Source: Limihaloglobus sulfuriphilus
GTDB taxonomy: Bacteria; Planctomycetota; Phycisphaerae; Sedimentisphaerales; Sedimentisphaeraceae
NCBI RefSeq assembly: GCF_001999965.1
Contig: NZ_CP019646.1
Coordinates: 1,364,001-1,428,000, forward strand
Reading direction: 5' to 3'
DNA: 64,000 bases
Shown: one piece after another, positions 55,401 through 62,993 of the stretch
How the letters are laid out: each line of letters opens with the position of its first letter
How positions within the stretch are numbered: position 1 is the first letter of the stretch
Program-made: the position numbers and the translations under genes
Notes under the pieces: model-generated
What the model was told of the DNA's origin: nothing
The model's input: the letters and a program-made list of their open reading frames with translations, nothing else
Databases searched by the model: none

Positions 55401-57199
55401 TAATAAAGCTCTGTAGCATCATTGGCATGTATCGTTATCTTCGGTGGTATTGAGTCAATTCCAAGGTCTTTGCGATTGCAGCATTCATAACCGTTGGATT
55501 TGAGTGCATATTTAAGGTTATAAGACGAAGATGCGTGTACCTTTTGCCTTATTGGTTCGTTGTCTTGTGACCTGATAGTTTCATTCCACCAAAGTTTAAA
55601 ATTAATATCTAAATTATCATCTCCCTGGTAGGCCTGCACTTTTAGCTCAACAGTGATTTTGCCCTCATTAGAGTTGTAGTCAGCATCGATAATTGTATTA
55701 TCTTCTATGTCATTATCTAAAACTTCACCATCAAACCATACTTTTGCCACATCCATGGCTGGAACCTTCACATTCTCAAGCTCAATACGAAGTGCGTCTC
55801 CATAGGAAGGTAGATGTTGAACTGGGAGATAAAAATCCATTTTCAAGATAAAAGTTTCACCATTTTTATCACCACAAGCGCCTGTATAGATAACTTTGCC
55901 GTCAAACATCTTATCGCCTTCTTTTACCAGAAATATGCCTCCATTTTGTTCTTCTGAAATTGCGTGAGTTTCAATAGCGTCAACGTCTATAAAATCTGCA
56001 TAATCAGTTTCTACGACTACAAGTGCATCTTCCAAATACCAGCCCGTCTCTACATTATCAGCTCCCAACCAGCCATCAAAAGTAGGGTTTAAGCTAAATG
56101 TTTCATCCTCAAGCCCACAACTTAGATTTACACTGTTATAAAGATGGTATAGTTGGTTAGCTGATACGGGATTGTTATGCCCTAAGGCTTCATACTGATT
56201 CAACATTAAATATACCTTAGCGGTGTCGCTGGACGGATACATATTGAGGTCACATGAGTATGTAGTATCGCTAAGGGACTTATACGCATAACCTCCGGCA
56301 AATTGGTCTTCGTTAATAAGGCAAAAGGGAAAGCATGTGCAACACTGAACACAATGACCTATCCAGCTTAAATCGCTTGTGGTAGTTAAGTATCTGGTGG
56401 ATATGCCGGTCGAATACGACAGATTGCTACTGCAACTGACAGTGTCAAAGTCATCAAAAAAAACACTGTCTGCTTCTGTCTGTATCTCAGACATAGTTTT
56501 TGGTTCGGGCTCACCGGTGTAATTGCCGTGCAAAGAACAATTTAACACTGTCCTGTTGTTATCGGGATTCCAATTGAAATGACCACTTCCCCTTTGCTGT
56601 GCGTAACAAAGTACGCTCGTACGCGAAGTTTTATTCAGCAATTGAATGTCAGAATAGATTGCGTTTAAAACATTCTGGTGATTCGTTTCGGTTATTTCAT
56701 CTGAATCTATAATTCCTATGGTATTGATTGCTAATTCATTACTGAGCTCAACCTCGTAATAATTACATAGGCAATCTTCATCTGAAGGGTCTGAAACATA
56801 TAAGCTCAATCCTTTATCATGACCATTGTCTGTTGTCTCATGTTTTATAGTTAATACGCTGCTCCCAAGGTTCAAATCATAGAGTGAATCAAATAAATAT
56901 TTGGTTACAGCGACAATTTGAGATAAGTCCTTTTGCCTGTCTGTGTCATAGTATCCATCTTCAGGGAATGATGGTGTCTTAATTTCTCTATATGCACAAC
57001 AAAGGTCGTCCCAAGGTTGGCACTTATCTTCTGAATAATAAATAAAATTAAGATAACGACGAACTTTCTGATAATCCCTCATTACTTCTTCAACACTGGC
57101 AATGCCATATGCGTTTCCTGCAAACACTCCTGTCAAAACCATCACAGCAACAAATACAACAAGTCTGGGAACCAAATAGTTTCGGCTGATTAAACTCAT
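49457..57199 (-). CDS. Full-length secreted Rhs/YD-repeat protein with variable C-terminal tip
   Basis: 2580 aa. The N-terminal signal is MSLISRNYLVPRLVVFVAVM...GNAYG (to ~residue 32). A Cys-rich region (~residues 60-350, DDLCCAY, CVQCCTCFPFC) and non-repeat domains lead to YD repeats over ~750-2200 (DYDPVTFEV, GYDNLGKL, YDMRGNTILRV, YDKMGNMISEY). The core closes with NYYLKNRYYSPVERSF, GLQVFANHDPINKRDDWGL, the equivalent of the Rhs core-end motif. The 178-aa tip (2403-2580) holds GSFDYCCSGSHC and MKWQWHDEID. A dockerin-like loop, DTNDDDEIDGDD, lies inside the repeated end segment. By analogy with Rhs toxins, the core forms a shell that carries the tip, which should be the effector. Confidence 0.88.
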   Translation of the reverse strand: MSLISRNYLVPRLVVFVAVMVLTGVFAGNAYGIASVEEVMRDYQKVRRYLNFIYYSEDKCQPWDDLCCAYREIKTPSFPEDGYYDTDRQKDLSQIVAVTKYLFDSLYDLNLGSSVLTIKHETTDNGHDKGLSLYVSDPSDEDCLCNYYEVELSNELAINTIGIIDSDEITETNHQNVLNAIYSDIQLLNKTSRTSVLCYAQQRGSGHFNWNPDNNRTVLNCSLHGNYTGEPEPKTMSEIQTEADSVFFDDFDTVSCSSNLSYSTGISTRYLTTTSDLSWIGHCVQCCTCFPFCLINEDQFAGGYAYKSLSDTTYSCDLNMYPSSDTAKVYLMLNQYEALGHNNPVSANQLYHLYNSVNLSCGLEDETFSLNPTFDGWLGADNVETGWYLEDALVVVETDYADFIDVDAIETHAISEEQNGGIFLVKEGDKMFDGKVIYTGACGDKNGETFILKMDFYLPVQHLPSYGDALRIELENVKVPAMDVAKVWFDGEVLDNDIEDNTIIDADYNSNEGKITVELKVQAYQGDDNLDINFKLWWNETIRSQDNEPIRQKVHASSSYNLKYALKSNGYECCNRKDLGIDSIPPKITIHANDATELYYQDIDEAYIYGAEFIEEKLDDFNPFGNDLATFNAYLTDNSTKELIQLQMPGDNILVYSISTDSGRKTASFEWEVDLAGNIISDAYCPGEQLTSITSAGVTRSFEYHTSGNLEGKLKSYKDSVGALEREYIIDYDPVTFEVSGVLGGDGSGNSCSSCNSGDRRLYLYTDSGYVYQEKDLADNVIYTHAYDDENRLTDTWLGSGVSIPVKHIDYSIDANGNKVRTIYDYTTDINHYRLTLEIEKSDHTKKTVIQFTDPENVDILQIPDDLTDTIIANGYYEYQDGANTVTVEFYPTIYEYEYNNDVLVATIEKSPEFNTRALNETGTYRRTELHGSSDGYDIEKIIEVASDGTEIEVCIGKTYYNSDQQAEEIFSWYNLRDSSEYEYFGSYHEYGTSGSDEDRLIVSYEQVIYDYFDYEYKAVAQLNNQDILLRHDYTYYPDGRIETETVSNNGTDEVITSYGYDGYNQSTGITVTDSLDNVLYTTVSKSTALGDVIYTIDKRGVSRGKEYDDGGKVISEFVFADPSDVNGFDGASNADIETVYTGIDVLIQKLYYYDSAGRIEFILEAVQDGSFSYYSHCGTFYDFLASNAVATSVENDEYLLDGWRVTQYEYDLYGRKKKDISGPVLVYETTPGVYKYYYTGDNIQTDYVYNNQGELEMTIYPDGHWVKQIRDGRGQVIRTEEGYTNSSSADVVLTCSETEYDVNGRVFRTWKGIGSERVATASYGYDDYNNKYRHYVGDVDGVCDYVEYEKNYAGDVEREIYVDVEGSAGSTTETIVKDVRYKYNSRGEKYEEILLDDPNDVVSDTLRDPDEYDRIKLFSYDYQGRLVETLTKADSNSSIYDTNGYAVYQAGDRVEQNWYNLTGELEYSARFEYAGDALTDNSNELPFADTDEMLDYALYVEGIYIQKRNYTGGQLTSTEVLSDYTRDGSGNALSAVWLTTAGYSYDNAGRTWKAYDADYDMEYTLDGDSTVYSHTYNNYTETLYNSLNQPVAQTLWQVKPTLRINELLNLENAPGENPIAVSRVLTSYNNRGQKERVAVFIDPSGHSDTAPLEFDDVVIGTDKVTDYCYDVYGRLEFTKKLTYQFTALGMTTTKSAYTQNVYEEIGRVWRTESGYEEEYVSSFGATYAVAPYKTIDYEYNTLGQREYQTITDIDPTDSSNTIVAASRYGYTNQGQLETVETYDGSNYDYTQIYSYDVLGRRTSYQDGDGLTTYFTYYYTGELADKIENPLSSTLKRTTTYGYDRFGRQASITATENDDTQNSRTTSYDYNYLDKITKINYPGSNTLEYGYDMRGNTILRVEDPDVNQTSPEDRKWTHYKRDEMGRVVGKAYGQTVDWTEMGSTGWFDQIVYNALGLKDKVTKFDGSSDSIFYYYVYDGLGNLKQSVENCGDFDGVTIDYGYDCRGNLAWVTYPNERTVEYNRSGYGSIDDVAYNGMDIISYDYIGSRIAAKTYGNGIEYSVSFDGVGRITDEDYTLNSTVVASADYSYTSESPQSRLASRDGAAYSYDNLGKLTAEASSSYTSDYLGNPTNAASDGLFYGVDAENRVVDVDDSSGDVAGYAYDMLGRRIKKTVGSLTTWFVYDKMGNMISEYEQIGTGSISWSRDYVYGASGEVVYMQMPPASYTTLYEWFVVFADAWLCSPTCTSEELTDWDTNDDDEIDGDDLVEWVPVIADEVFYSQRSYFFTDYKGSVIAKTNDEGGIDEIIYDAWGNASVAQGVDLNGLSILWNGYYFDYETGNYYLKNRYYSPVERSFVTEDPHGINPDGNWNNAFSPIRQLTDGAGLQVFANHDPINKRDDWGLTSLGTKIMGILAARAATFTWNWFNDPVTAHINDELDELITQLSGSMDDVYRTKIVKMSGTAKLTGLVGENWKVSKIKPFDGFWWLSTSHEITAKGSFDYCCSGSHCKLTNVNMKWQWHDEIDANNYKEVYKKSGNALGAVVEGTWNVLVDGLLNAEYPVVIQWEDNRDEPIDIYGRWW

Positions 57200-57271
57200 T
57201 TTTCATCCTGAATTTACTCAAATCATTAAATCTATTATTTTGAACCCCCAGTTAAAAGGTTCACTAAACAG

Positions 57272-57300
57272 ATAATCTGAATATAGTAAAGATTTGTCAA
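57272..57300 (-). promoter_or_regulatory. Possible promoter of the Rhs gene
   Basis: On the minus strand: TTGACA (57295-57300), a 17-bp spacer, GATTAT (57272-57277), about 70 bp before the start codon. Confidence 0.55.
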
Positions 57301-58072
57301 CAGAAAAATTATTTTTTTGTATAATTTTCTTCTTTCCTAATTCTCGTTGTTTTGAACAGAATCAAGATTTTAACAGATTATCCTCAAATTATTACTAATC
57401 AACACCAAAAACTATAAAATCAGCCTAAATAAAACCCGAATAACATACCGCACCACCTCCCCCCAGCTCAGCCAGGGCATCATCCATATTTTTATTATAA
57501 TTACAGCCATAACAGTCCCTGCCCAGATACCCAGATTTTCCGATAATCCTGGTTTTATTTTTACTCTCATATCTTTCAATTTGACGTTTTTACCTATTAA
57601 TTTTCAACCCAAAAATTACCCTGTTTTAAAATTCGCTTTTCAAGGAACCCTATTTTCAAGTAGGAGTCCCATAAAACTTTTACCCCCATGGGTAGGGGTG
57701 ACGCTTAGTTTTTCTATTTATGTAAAAACATATTTAATGTAGCTGGAACTTTTAGAGCAGTAATTTGTTCCAGAGAATAAAAATTATTCTTATTATTTTT
57801 TACTGGGATTCTTAATCTTTTTTTTTCATTTCGGTCGATGAATAAAAATTATTTTTAAAATTTTTCAGCAGTATCAGGTTCTGAATTCTTCAGTTTTTCA
57901 GCCTTTTTGCTCTGGTGACCCTAAAAAAGAGGATTGATATTCTATATAATGCAATAATGCCATTAAAATTATCAGCCTTTATCAGGATTGCCACTTGATT
58001 TAAATACTTCCTCGCGTTACACCAGGCTGCTTTTTAAAACAAAATCTCCAGCTAATTTAAAATGGTTTTTAA
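57301..58072. other. Long AT-rich gap between divergent Rhs and RuvB-like operons
   Basis: No supported gene in ~770 bp. It is rich in runs of T and A. A short GC-rich island near 57690-57705 (CCCCCATGGGTAGGGG) could form a small hairpin. A TATAAT at 58073-58078 may be the -10 box of the plus-strand operon that starts at 58109. Confidence 0.5.
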
Positions 58073-58108
58073 TATAATAAAAAGTTTTTTTTGGAGAAAA
58101 TAAAATAA

Positions 58109-59113
58109 ATGGCAGGAACAGACGTAAATCAAGTAGCAATATCAAGCCTTAATCACATAAAAGGTCAGGATAAAGTTATAGATGTATTGAGGGTCAACAT
58201 TGATGCTTACTTTAATAGCCGCCAGAATGGCACGTGTGCTTCGTTCGGCCCAGCCCTACTTGTCGGTCCATCAGGCACTGGAAAGAGCCTTGTTGCAAAG
58301 GCTGTGCATTCTGAGCTTGCAAATCTTGACTTAATAGAGGCAAACTCAGAAATGCTTACTGTTGGTGAGATAACTGCTATGCTTATCCAGGCAACCGATG
58401 AGACTACTATCTTCTTAGATGAGGCTCAATCCTTGGATACTAAGGTTCAGCACATACTTCTTACTGCTTTGAGCGAAAAGAAGCTCTTTACCCCAAAGAA
58501 AAACAATAAGGGCGGCTATGCTATTCCCCTTGCTAACTTTACCCTAATTTTAGCATCTACTCACGAGTATCTTCTTCAAGATGCTTTGAGAAATAGAATG
58601 AGGATATACGCCCGTTTTGATTACTATTCAAATGATGATTTGATTGGAATAGTTAAGCAAAGAGCAGACTCTCTTGGATGGGATTACGAGTCTGAAGATG
58701 TCTTGCGAATAATAGCAAAGCGGTCTAAACAGACTCCAAGAATAGCTTTAAATAGGAATTTACAGATGGCCTGGAATGTATGCTCATCTGAAAATCGAGC
58801 TTTAATAACCTTATCTGATACCTTAAGAGCATTTCAATTGCTTGATATCGATGAATTGGGACTTGATGCTTTAGAACGTTCTTACCTCCAAGAACTTTCA
58901 AAAAACGAATCTGTCAGGCTTAATGTTGTTGCATCAAAGATTGGGCTTCCCAGACAGACTGTAGCAAACGTCATTGAACCTTATTTACTAAGGCAGGAAC
59001 TTATTGAAAAGATTGGCTCTGAAAGGGTTATTACAGATAAAGGCAAAGCCCATATTGAGCATTTTTTTAGAAGTAACTGTCTAATTGATGGAGATTTGAT
59101 GACCAATGAATGA
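58109..59113 (+). CDS. RuvB-like AAA+ ATPase
   Basis: 334 aa, nearly the length of RuvB, with its plan: Walker A GPSGTGKSLVA (~residue 54), Walker B IFLDEAQSL (~residue 96), sensor 1 LILASTHE, arginine-finger region LRNRMRIYARFDYYSNDDL (RuvB: LRDRFG), sensor 2 TPRIAL, and a C-terminal winged helix (IEPYLLRQELIEKIGSERVIT). It is diverged enough not to be the housekeeping copy. RuvB drives branch migration of Holliday junctions. Placed with a tyrosine recombinase, it may process recombination intermediates. GGAG precedes the ATG. It overlaps the next gene by 8 nt. Confidence 0.82.
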   Translation: MAGTDVNQVAISSLNHIKGQDKVIDVLRVNIDAYFNSRQNGTCASFGPALLVGPSGTGKSLVAKAVHSELANLDLIEANSEMLTVGEITAMLIQATDETTIFLDEAQSLDTKVQHILLTALSEKKLFTPKKNNKGGYAIPLANFTLILASTHEYLLQDALRNRMRIYARFDYYSNDDLIGIVKQRADSLGWDYESEDVLRIIAKRSKQTPRIALNRNLQMAWNVCSSENRALITLSDTLRAFQLLDIDELGLDALERSYLQELSKNESVRLNVVASKIGLPRQTVANVIEPYLLRQELIEKIGSERVITDKGKAHIEHFFRSNCLIDGDLMTNE

Positions 59114-59552
59114 TAATAAGATGTCAAATTTCAAACCTGTAATTTCTGTCTCAGATGCCTGTAAACTTGTAGGTCTAAGCAGGGCAAGATTCTATCAGTT
59201 GTTAGAAGAGGGAATATTTCCTCAGCCTCTCTATCATATCAAAACTAAGCGTCCTTATTATGACAAGAATTTACAGATTAAGCTTCTTGAAATCAGAGAA
59301 GAAGGCATTGGCAACAACGGCGATATCATTATTTTTTATTCCCCGCGAAAAAAGAAAAATCGCCAAAATAAAAAATCCAAAAAGGAGCATTCTGTTCTGG
59401 ATGATTACGCTGAAACGCTAAGTTCTATGGGAATTTTTTGCAACTCAAAAGAGCTCTCTGCTGCCCTTAAAAAACTCTTCCCTGATGGAGTTGGTGGAGT
59501 TGAAGAAGGGATTATAATTCGGGAGCTTTTCAGATATTTTAAGTCAAAATGA
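59106..59552 (+). CDS. Small helix-turn-helix protein (excisionase/MerR-like N-terminus)
   Basis: 148 aa. Residues ~10-55 read VISVSDACKLVGLSRARFYQLLEEGIFP, followed by YHIKTKRPYYDKN, a MerR/AlpA-like winged helix with a wing. A basic linker (~75-95, RKKKNRQNKKSKKEH) and a helical C-terminal part (DDYAETLSSMGIFCNSKELSAALKKLFP) follow. It overlaps the RuvB-like gene by 8 nt and is 87 nt before the recombinase gene. It could be a directionality factor or regulator of the recombinase; this is inferred from size and position. Confidence 0.72.
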   Translation: MNDNKMSNFKPVISVSDACKLVGLSRARFYQLLEEGIFPQPLYHIKTKRPYYDKNLQIKLLEIREEGIGNNGDIIIFYSPRKKKNRQNKKSKKEHSVLDDYAETLSSMGIFCNSKELSAALKKLFPDGVGGVEEGIIIRELFRYFKSK

Positions 59553-59639
59553 TGTCAATATGGAGTAATAAAGTTGTTAATTTTGTGAACAAATCAAGCA
59601 CAATTGATGTATTTATTTAGCTCATAAGGAGTCGATTTT

Positions 59640-60548
59640 ATGTCTAATTCTTGTCTAACTCTTCTCCCAATGCGGGATAATGTCACTTATCCCGCGTCAC
59701 AGAACAAATCTGCCATTCCCAAGCAGGCAGAGTCCGATGAGCAGCTCATTTCTCTATGGCTTCATGGCCGGAGCAGGCACACTCAAAGAGCTTATAATTC
59801 TGATATAACCAAGTTTTGTAAATCTGTTGATAAACCTTTTCAAAAGATTACCCTTGGAGACTTACAGAGCTTTGCAGATGAATTGATAGAAGGTGAACTC
59901 TCTGACTCTTCTGTCAAAAGAATTTTATCTTCAGTTAAGAGCTTATTTTCTTTTGGACATACGATAGGGTATCTTACTTTTGATGTTGGAGCACCCTTAA
60001 AAATTCCTTCAACAAGAGAAACTATTGCTGAACGTATCTTAAGCCAGGAAGAAGTTCAAAAGATTATATCCTCAGTTTCAAATACTCGAAACAGGCTTAT
60101 TATAAAGACTCTTTACTATACTGGAATTCGAGTTTCAGAGCTTGTATCACTCAAGTGGAAAGACCTTCAGCATCGGGAGCAAGGCGGCCAAATGACAATT
60201 TTGGGCAAAGGGGGAAAATCTAATGTATTGCTAATCCCCAAAGAATTATGGTTTGAGTTGATGCTATTGAGGGATACTGTATCTGGTGAAGGGCCTGTTT
60301 TTAGAAGCCGTAAAGGCGGGCATCTGAATCCAGGTCATGTAGAAAGAGTTCTCAAAAATATAGCAGTAAAAGCCATAGGTAAAAATGCAACTCCCCACTG
60401 GTATCGCCATAGCCACGCAAGCCATGCATTAGACAACGGATGTCCAATTCATCTTGTGCAGAAACAGCTCAATCATAGCTCTATTGCCACTACTGGCAGG
60501 TATTTACACGCCAGGCCTACAGAGAGCAGTTCTAAATATTTGAAGTAA
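59640..60548 (+). CDS. Tyrosine recombinase (XerC/D- or integrase-like)
   Basis: 302 aa. The N-terminal SAM-like DNA-binding domain (~33-115, HTQRAYNSDITKFCK) is followed by a catalytic domain with the full set of residues: Arg164 (TGIRVSE), Lys190 (LGKGGK), His253 and Arg256 (PHWYRHSHASH), His279 (LNHSS) and Tyr288 (TTGRYLH). AAGGAG lies ~10 nt before the ATG. It is the last gene of the three-gene unit. Its size and layout fit both Xer-type and mobile-element recombinases. No attachment-site pair was found. Confidence 0.92.
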   Translation: MSNSCLTLLPMRDNVTYPASQNKSAIPKQAESDEQLISLWLHGRSRHTQRAYNSDITKFCKSVDKPFQKITLGDLQSFADELIEGELSDSSVKRILSSVKSLFSFGHTIGYLTFDVGAPLKIPSTRETIAERILSQEEVQKIISSVSNTRNRLIIKTLYYTGIRVSELVSLKWKDLQHREQGGQMTILGKGGKSNVLLIPKELWFELMLLRDTVSGEGPVFRSRKGGHLNPGHVERVLKNIAVKAIGKNATPHWYRHSHASHALDNGCPIHLVQKQLNHSSIATTGRYLHARPTESSSKYLK

Positions 60549-60597
60549 AAAAATGCTTTGTAGCAGAAACAAATAGCCTTGAGTTAGTTTTCACTTT

Positions 60598-61848
60598 TTA
60601 TAAACCACAATCTGGGTTATACCTATCTCCACACCAGAGCCAATTTTCTACGAACAACTCAAAATCATAAAAATTCACATAACAATCGTTGTTTATATCA
60701 GCCGGATTTATTTCTGAACAAGCAAAAATAACAAAAGGTTCATCACTATTGTCTGTTATAGTGGGATTATCAGACGAACTTACTCTAATAAGACATTGTT
60801 CTGATTCAATATTGGGAGTGGCCCATTCGTATATACCTGAATTAAGCGTTCCTGTAATAATACTTGTCCAAGATAAACCGTTGTCTAAAGAATAATCAAT
60901 ATCAACTGTAGGCACACTAATGTCTCCATCTAGTTGATATTCAACCATTACATGATTTTCTGTCAAATATCTTTCTCCACCATCTGGTGAAATTACTGTC
61001 AAGACTATATTAGGATTTTTAAGTAAAATGGAACCTTCACCTTCCCTGATAAACTGGCTACTAATCGGGTCTCCATTTAAAAGGAAACCTGTTATAACCC
61101 CATACGAATCTTGAATATAACCTAGAGGATAATTAAAATTTGTTCCAAAAATAGTGACTTCACTATTATGTCTAGCATATATTGTGCCATCTACCCAACC
61201 GCCTTTAATTTCTACAGAACTTGAATCTTCTATATAAAGATTGTTTCCCAAATTGCCCCCAGCCATTACAAGCCTAGAATTATTATTTAAAGTTGTATAA
61301 TTGTTGACATTTCCTCCTTCCATATATAGACTCCCTTGGTTGCTTAAATGCAAATATCGCCCTACGGTTCCACCATAAAAATAGACTTTGGAGTTGCCGG
61401 AAATCAGAAAATCTCTGTCTGTCCTGCCAATATGTCCATCATATACATTAAGTTCAGTATCATCATATGTGGATACTGTATCATAGATTGTTCCACCATA
61501 TATATTTCCTTGGCTATATCCATTTAAAACGAGATATCTTCGTATATAGCCTGATTTTATTTCTACATATGAATTCGCAAAAGCAAAAACATCTCTTCCA
61601 TAATCTCCTATCGAACCACCATTTAGAATCAAGTTACTTGAACCATATAGCCATAAGCTTTGAAATATATGTCCATTCGTCTGAACATCTATAGTAGTTG
61701 GCATCTGAGTGTCACTATCAAATACCCGAACCTCATCATCAATAAAGGTGGTTATATAATTATACTCTCCATTATCATACACAACTACCCCGTAATTCAA
61801 ATTGGAACAATAAATGATAAATAAGAATAACGTTGTTACTTTTGCCAT
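60598..61848 (-). CDS. Secreted repeat protein with C-terminal dockerin-like loop
   Basis: 416 aa with a signal peptide (MAKVTTLFLFIIYCSNLNYG). Residues ~40-260 are beta-helix-like repeats rich in Gly, Asn and Tyr (SSNLILNGGSIGDYGRDVFA, GQGNIYGGTIYDTVS-type words). A beta-sandwich-like domain follows (~275-370, SPDGGERYLTENHVMVEY). The end is a single dockerin-like loop, ADINNDCYVNFYDFELFVENW, plus a Cys-containing tail (CGDRYNPDCGL). It is convergent with the recombinase gene, 50 nt apart. Its codon use is much more AT-rich than that of the polysaccharide locus. Confidence 0.75.
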   Translation of the reverse strand: MAKVTTLFLFIIYCSNLNYGVVVYDNGEYNYITTFIDDEVRVFDSDTQMPTTIDVQTNGHIFQSLWLYGSSNLILNGGSIGDYGRDVFAFANSYVEIKSGYIRRYLVLNGYSQGNIYGGTIYDTVSTYDDTELNVYDGHIGRTDRDFLISGNSKVYFYGGTVGRYLHLSNQGSLYMEGGNVNNYTTLNNNSRLVMAGGNLGNNLYIEDSSSVEIKGGWVDGTIYARHNSEVTIFGTNFNYPLGYIQDSYGVITGFLLNGDPISSQFIREGEGSILLKNPNIVLTVISPDGGERYLTENHVMVEYQLDGDISVPTVDIDYSLDNGLSWTSIITGTLNSGIYEWATPNIESEQCLIRVSSSDNPTITDNSDEPFVIFACSEINPADINNDCYVNFYDFELFVENWLWCGDRYNPDCGL

Positions 61849-61919
61849 TTTGTCTCCTTTAAAATATTGAGAAAAAGGCCATACAGTATAGAACCATACA
61901 GCCTTGAATTATTAAATTG

Positions 61920-62552
61920 TTAATTTCGTTTTTTCAAGATGCCCATAAATCCTATTGTAAGGAGTGAAATAGTTGTTGGCTCAGGAACTGCCGTCACAAT
62001 AATATTATCCAAACCCCAACTTTCATCGCTTACTGATTGCATACTACTACCCTGGAAGTTAATTACAACATCATCCTCAAGATGGTTGAAAGTATAAACT
62101 AAATGATAAGTTGAGTCACCAGCCTTGTATCCCAAACTGCGGACAGCAGAAGCTCCCGTATGGGCAGGGTGTGAACTCGGATAGTTGTCAGGGTATGATT
62201 GCCTTGGTCCTTGGCCTGAATTATTTAAATTGGTAAAAGTGGTATTAAGCAACACTGGGCCGTCTTGAATTGCTAATGTCCAAATGTCACCATTATTTCC
62301 ATCCATCGTTTGAAGAATATACAAGTCAAACTCAAGTTTTATATCTGTATGACTTGGAATACTACCCAATGAAAGAGTGACAAGGGTGTTTGACCAATCC
62401 CCAAGAAATCTTTGTCCGGAAGGAGTCTGCTTAATAGTAGTTGCAGACCATTCACTACCTACGGACGACTCAAAATCATTGGAATAGATAGTAGTAGCAC
62501 CAACAAAGTTCCCGGCGAGACAACACACTAATAAACATAGCATCTTTCTCAT
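61920..62552 (-). CDS. PEP-CTERM protein
   Basis: 210 aa. It has a signal peptide (MRKMLCLLVCCLAGNFVGA), a beta-sandwich-like domain resembling carbohydrate-binding/LamG folds (IYSNDFESSVGSEWSA...WGLDNIIV), and a PEP-CTERM tail: VPEPTT, a hydrophobic stretch and KKRN. AAAGGTAAG precedes the start. It lies 71 nt upstream of the 416-aa surface protein in the same direction and may be co-transcribed with it. Confidence 0.85.
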   Translation of the reverse strand: MRKMLCLLVCCLAGNFVGATTIYSNDFESSVGSEWSATTIKQTPSGQRFLGDWSNTLVTLSLGSIPSHTDIKLEFDLYILQTMDGNNGDIWTLAIQDGPVLLNTTFTNLNNSGQGPRQSYPDNYPSSHPAHTGASAVRSLGYKAGDSTYHLVYTFNHLEDDVVINFQGSSMQSVSDESWGLDNIIVTAVPEPTTISLLTIGFMGILKKRN

Positions 62553-62690
62553 TTTACTTACCTTTCAACTAAATAATCATGAAACCCCATATATAGCAAC
62601 CATATCCTATATATTTGAGTTTCTAATCTCTTTCGCATTTTTAACATAAGCATTTAACACAATTACATCTTCTATCATTACATATTAATC

Positions 62691-62723
62691 TGACACGTAA
62701 CTCGTGTCAAGTGGTTTTGACAC
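62691..62723 (+). promoter_or_regulatory. Palindromic operator between the PEP-CTERM and XRE genes
   Basis: A perfect inverted repeat TGACACG-5 nt-CGTGTCA (62691-62709) and a further half-site TTGACAC (62717-62723), directly before the regulator start. Likely autoregulation by the XRE protein, perhaps also of the divergent gene. Confidence 0.6.
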
Positions 62724-62736
62724 TAAAATTGGGTCA

Positions 62737-62982
62737 ATGGCTACAAAATCTCAACATTCTATGAAATATAGGCCCTTACCTCTCTTCCTAAAAAAGATGA
62801 GAGAAGAGGCAGGTTTGACTCAAAGGCAGATAGGAAAGCTCTTAAATAAGCCACAATCCTATATTTATAACTGCGAAGTTGCCAATCGAAGAGTTGATAT
62901 CACTGAATTTATCCTTTGGGCAGAGGCTTGTGGGGTAAATCCCAAAACAGCCTTTAATAACTTGTTAAAAGAGCTTAAATAG
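62737..62982 (+). CDS. XRE-family helix-turn-helix regulator
   Basis: 81 aa from the ATG at 62737. The frame extends to a GTG at 62704, but that codon lies inside the operator palindrome, and an ATG at 62761 is also possible; none has a clear ribosome-binding site. The helix-turn-helix covers most of the protein (LKKMREEAGLTQRQIGKLLNKPQSYIYNCEVANRRVD). Small stand-alone XRE proteins usually repress their own gene and neighbours. An ISL3-type element begins only ~11 nt after its stop codon. Confidence 0.82.
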   Translation: MATKSQHSMKYRPLPLFLKKMREEAGLTQRQIGKLLNKPQSYIYNCEVANRRVDITEFILWAEACGVNPKTAFNNLLKELK

Positions 62983-62993
62983 CCTCTATTTTC

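Noticed and set aside
57690-57712. GC-rich hairpin (CCCCCATGGGTAGGGG) as a small RNA or terminator
   Set aside because: Short, no T run, and neither flanking gene ends near it.
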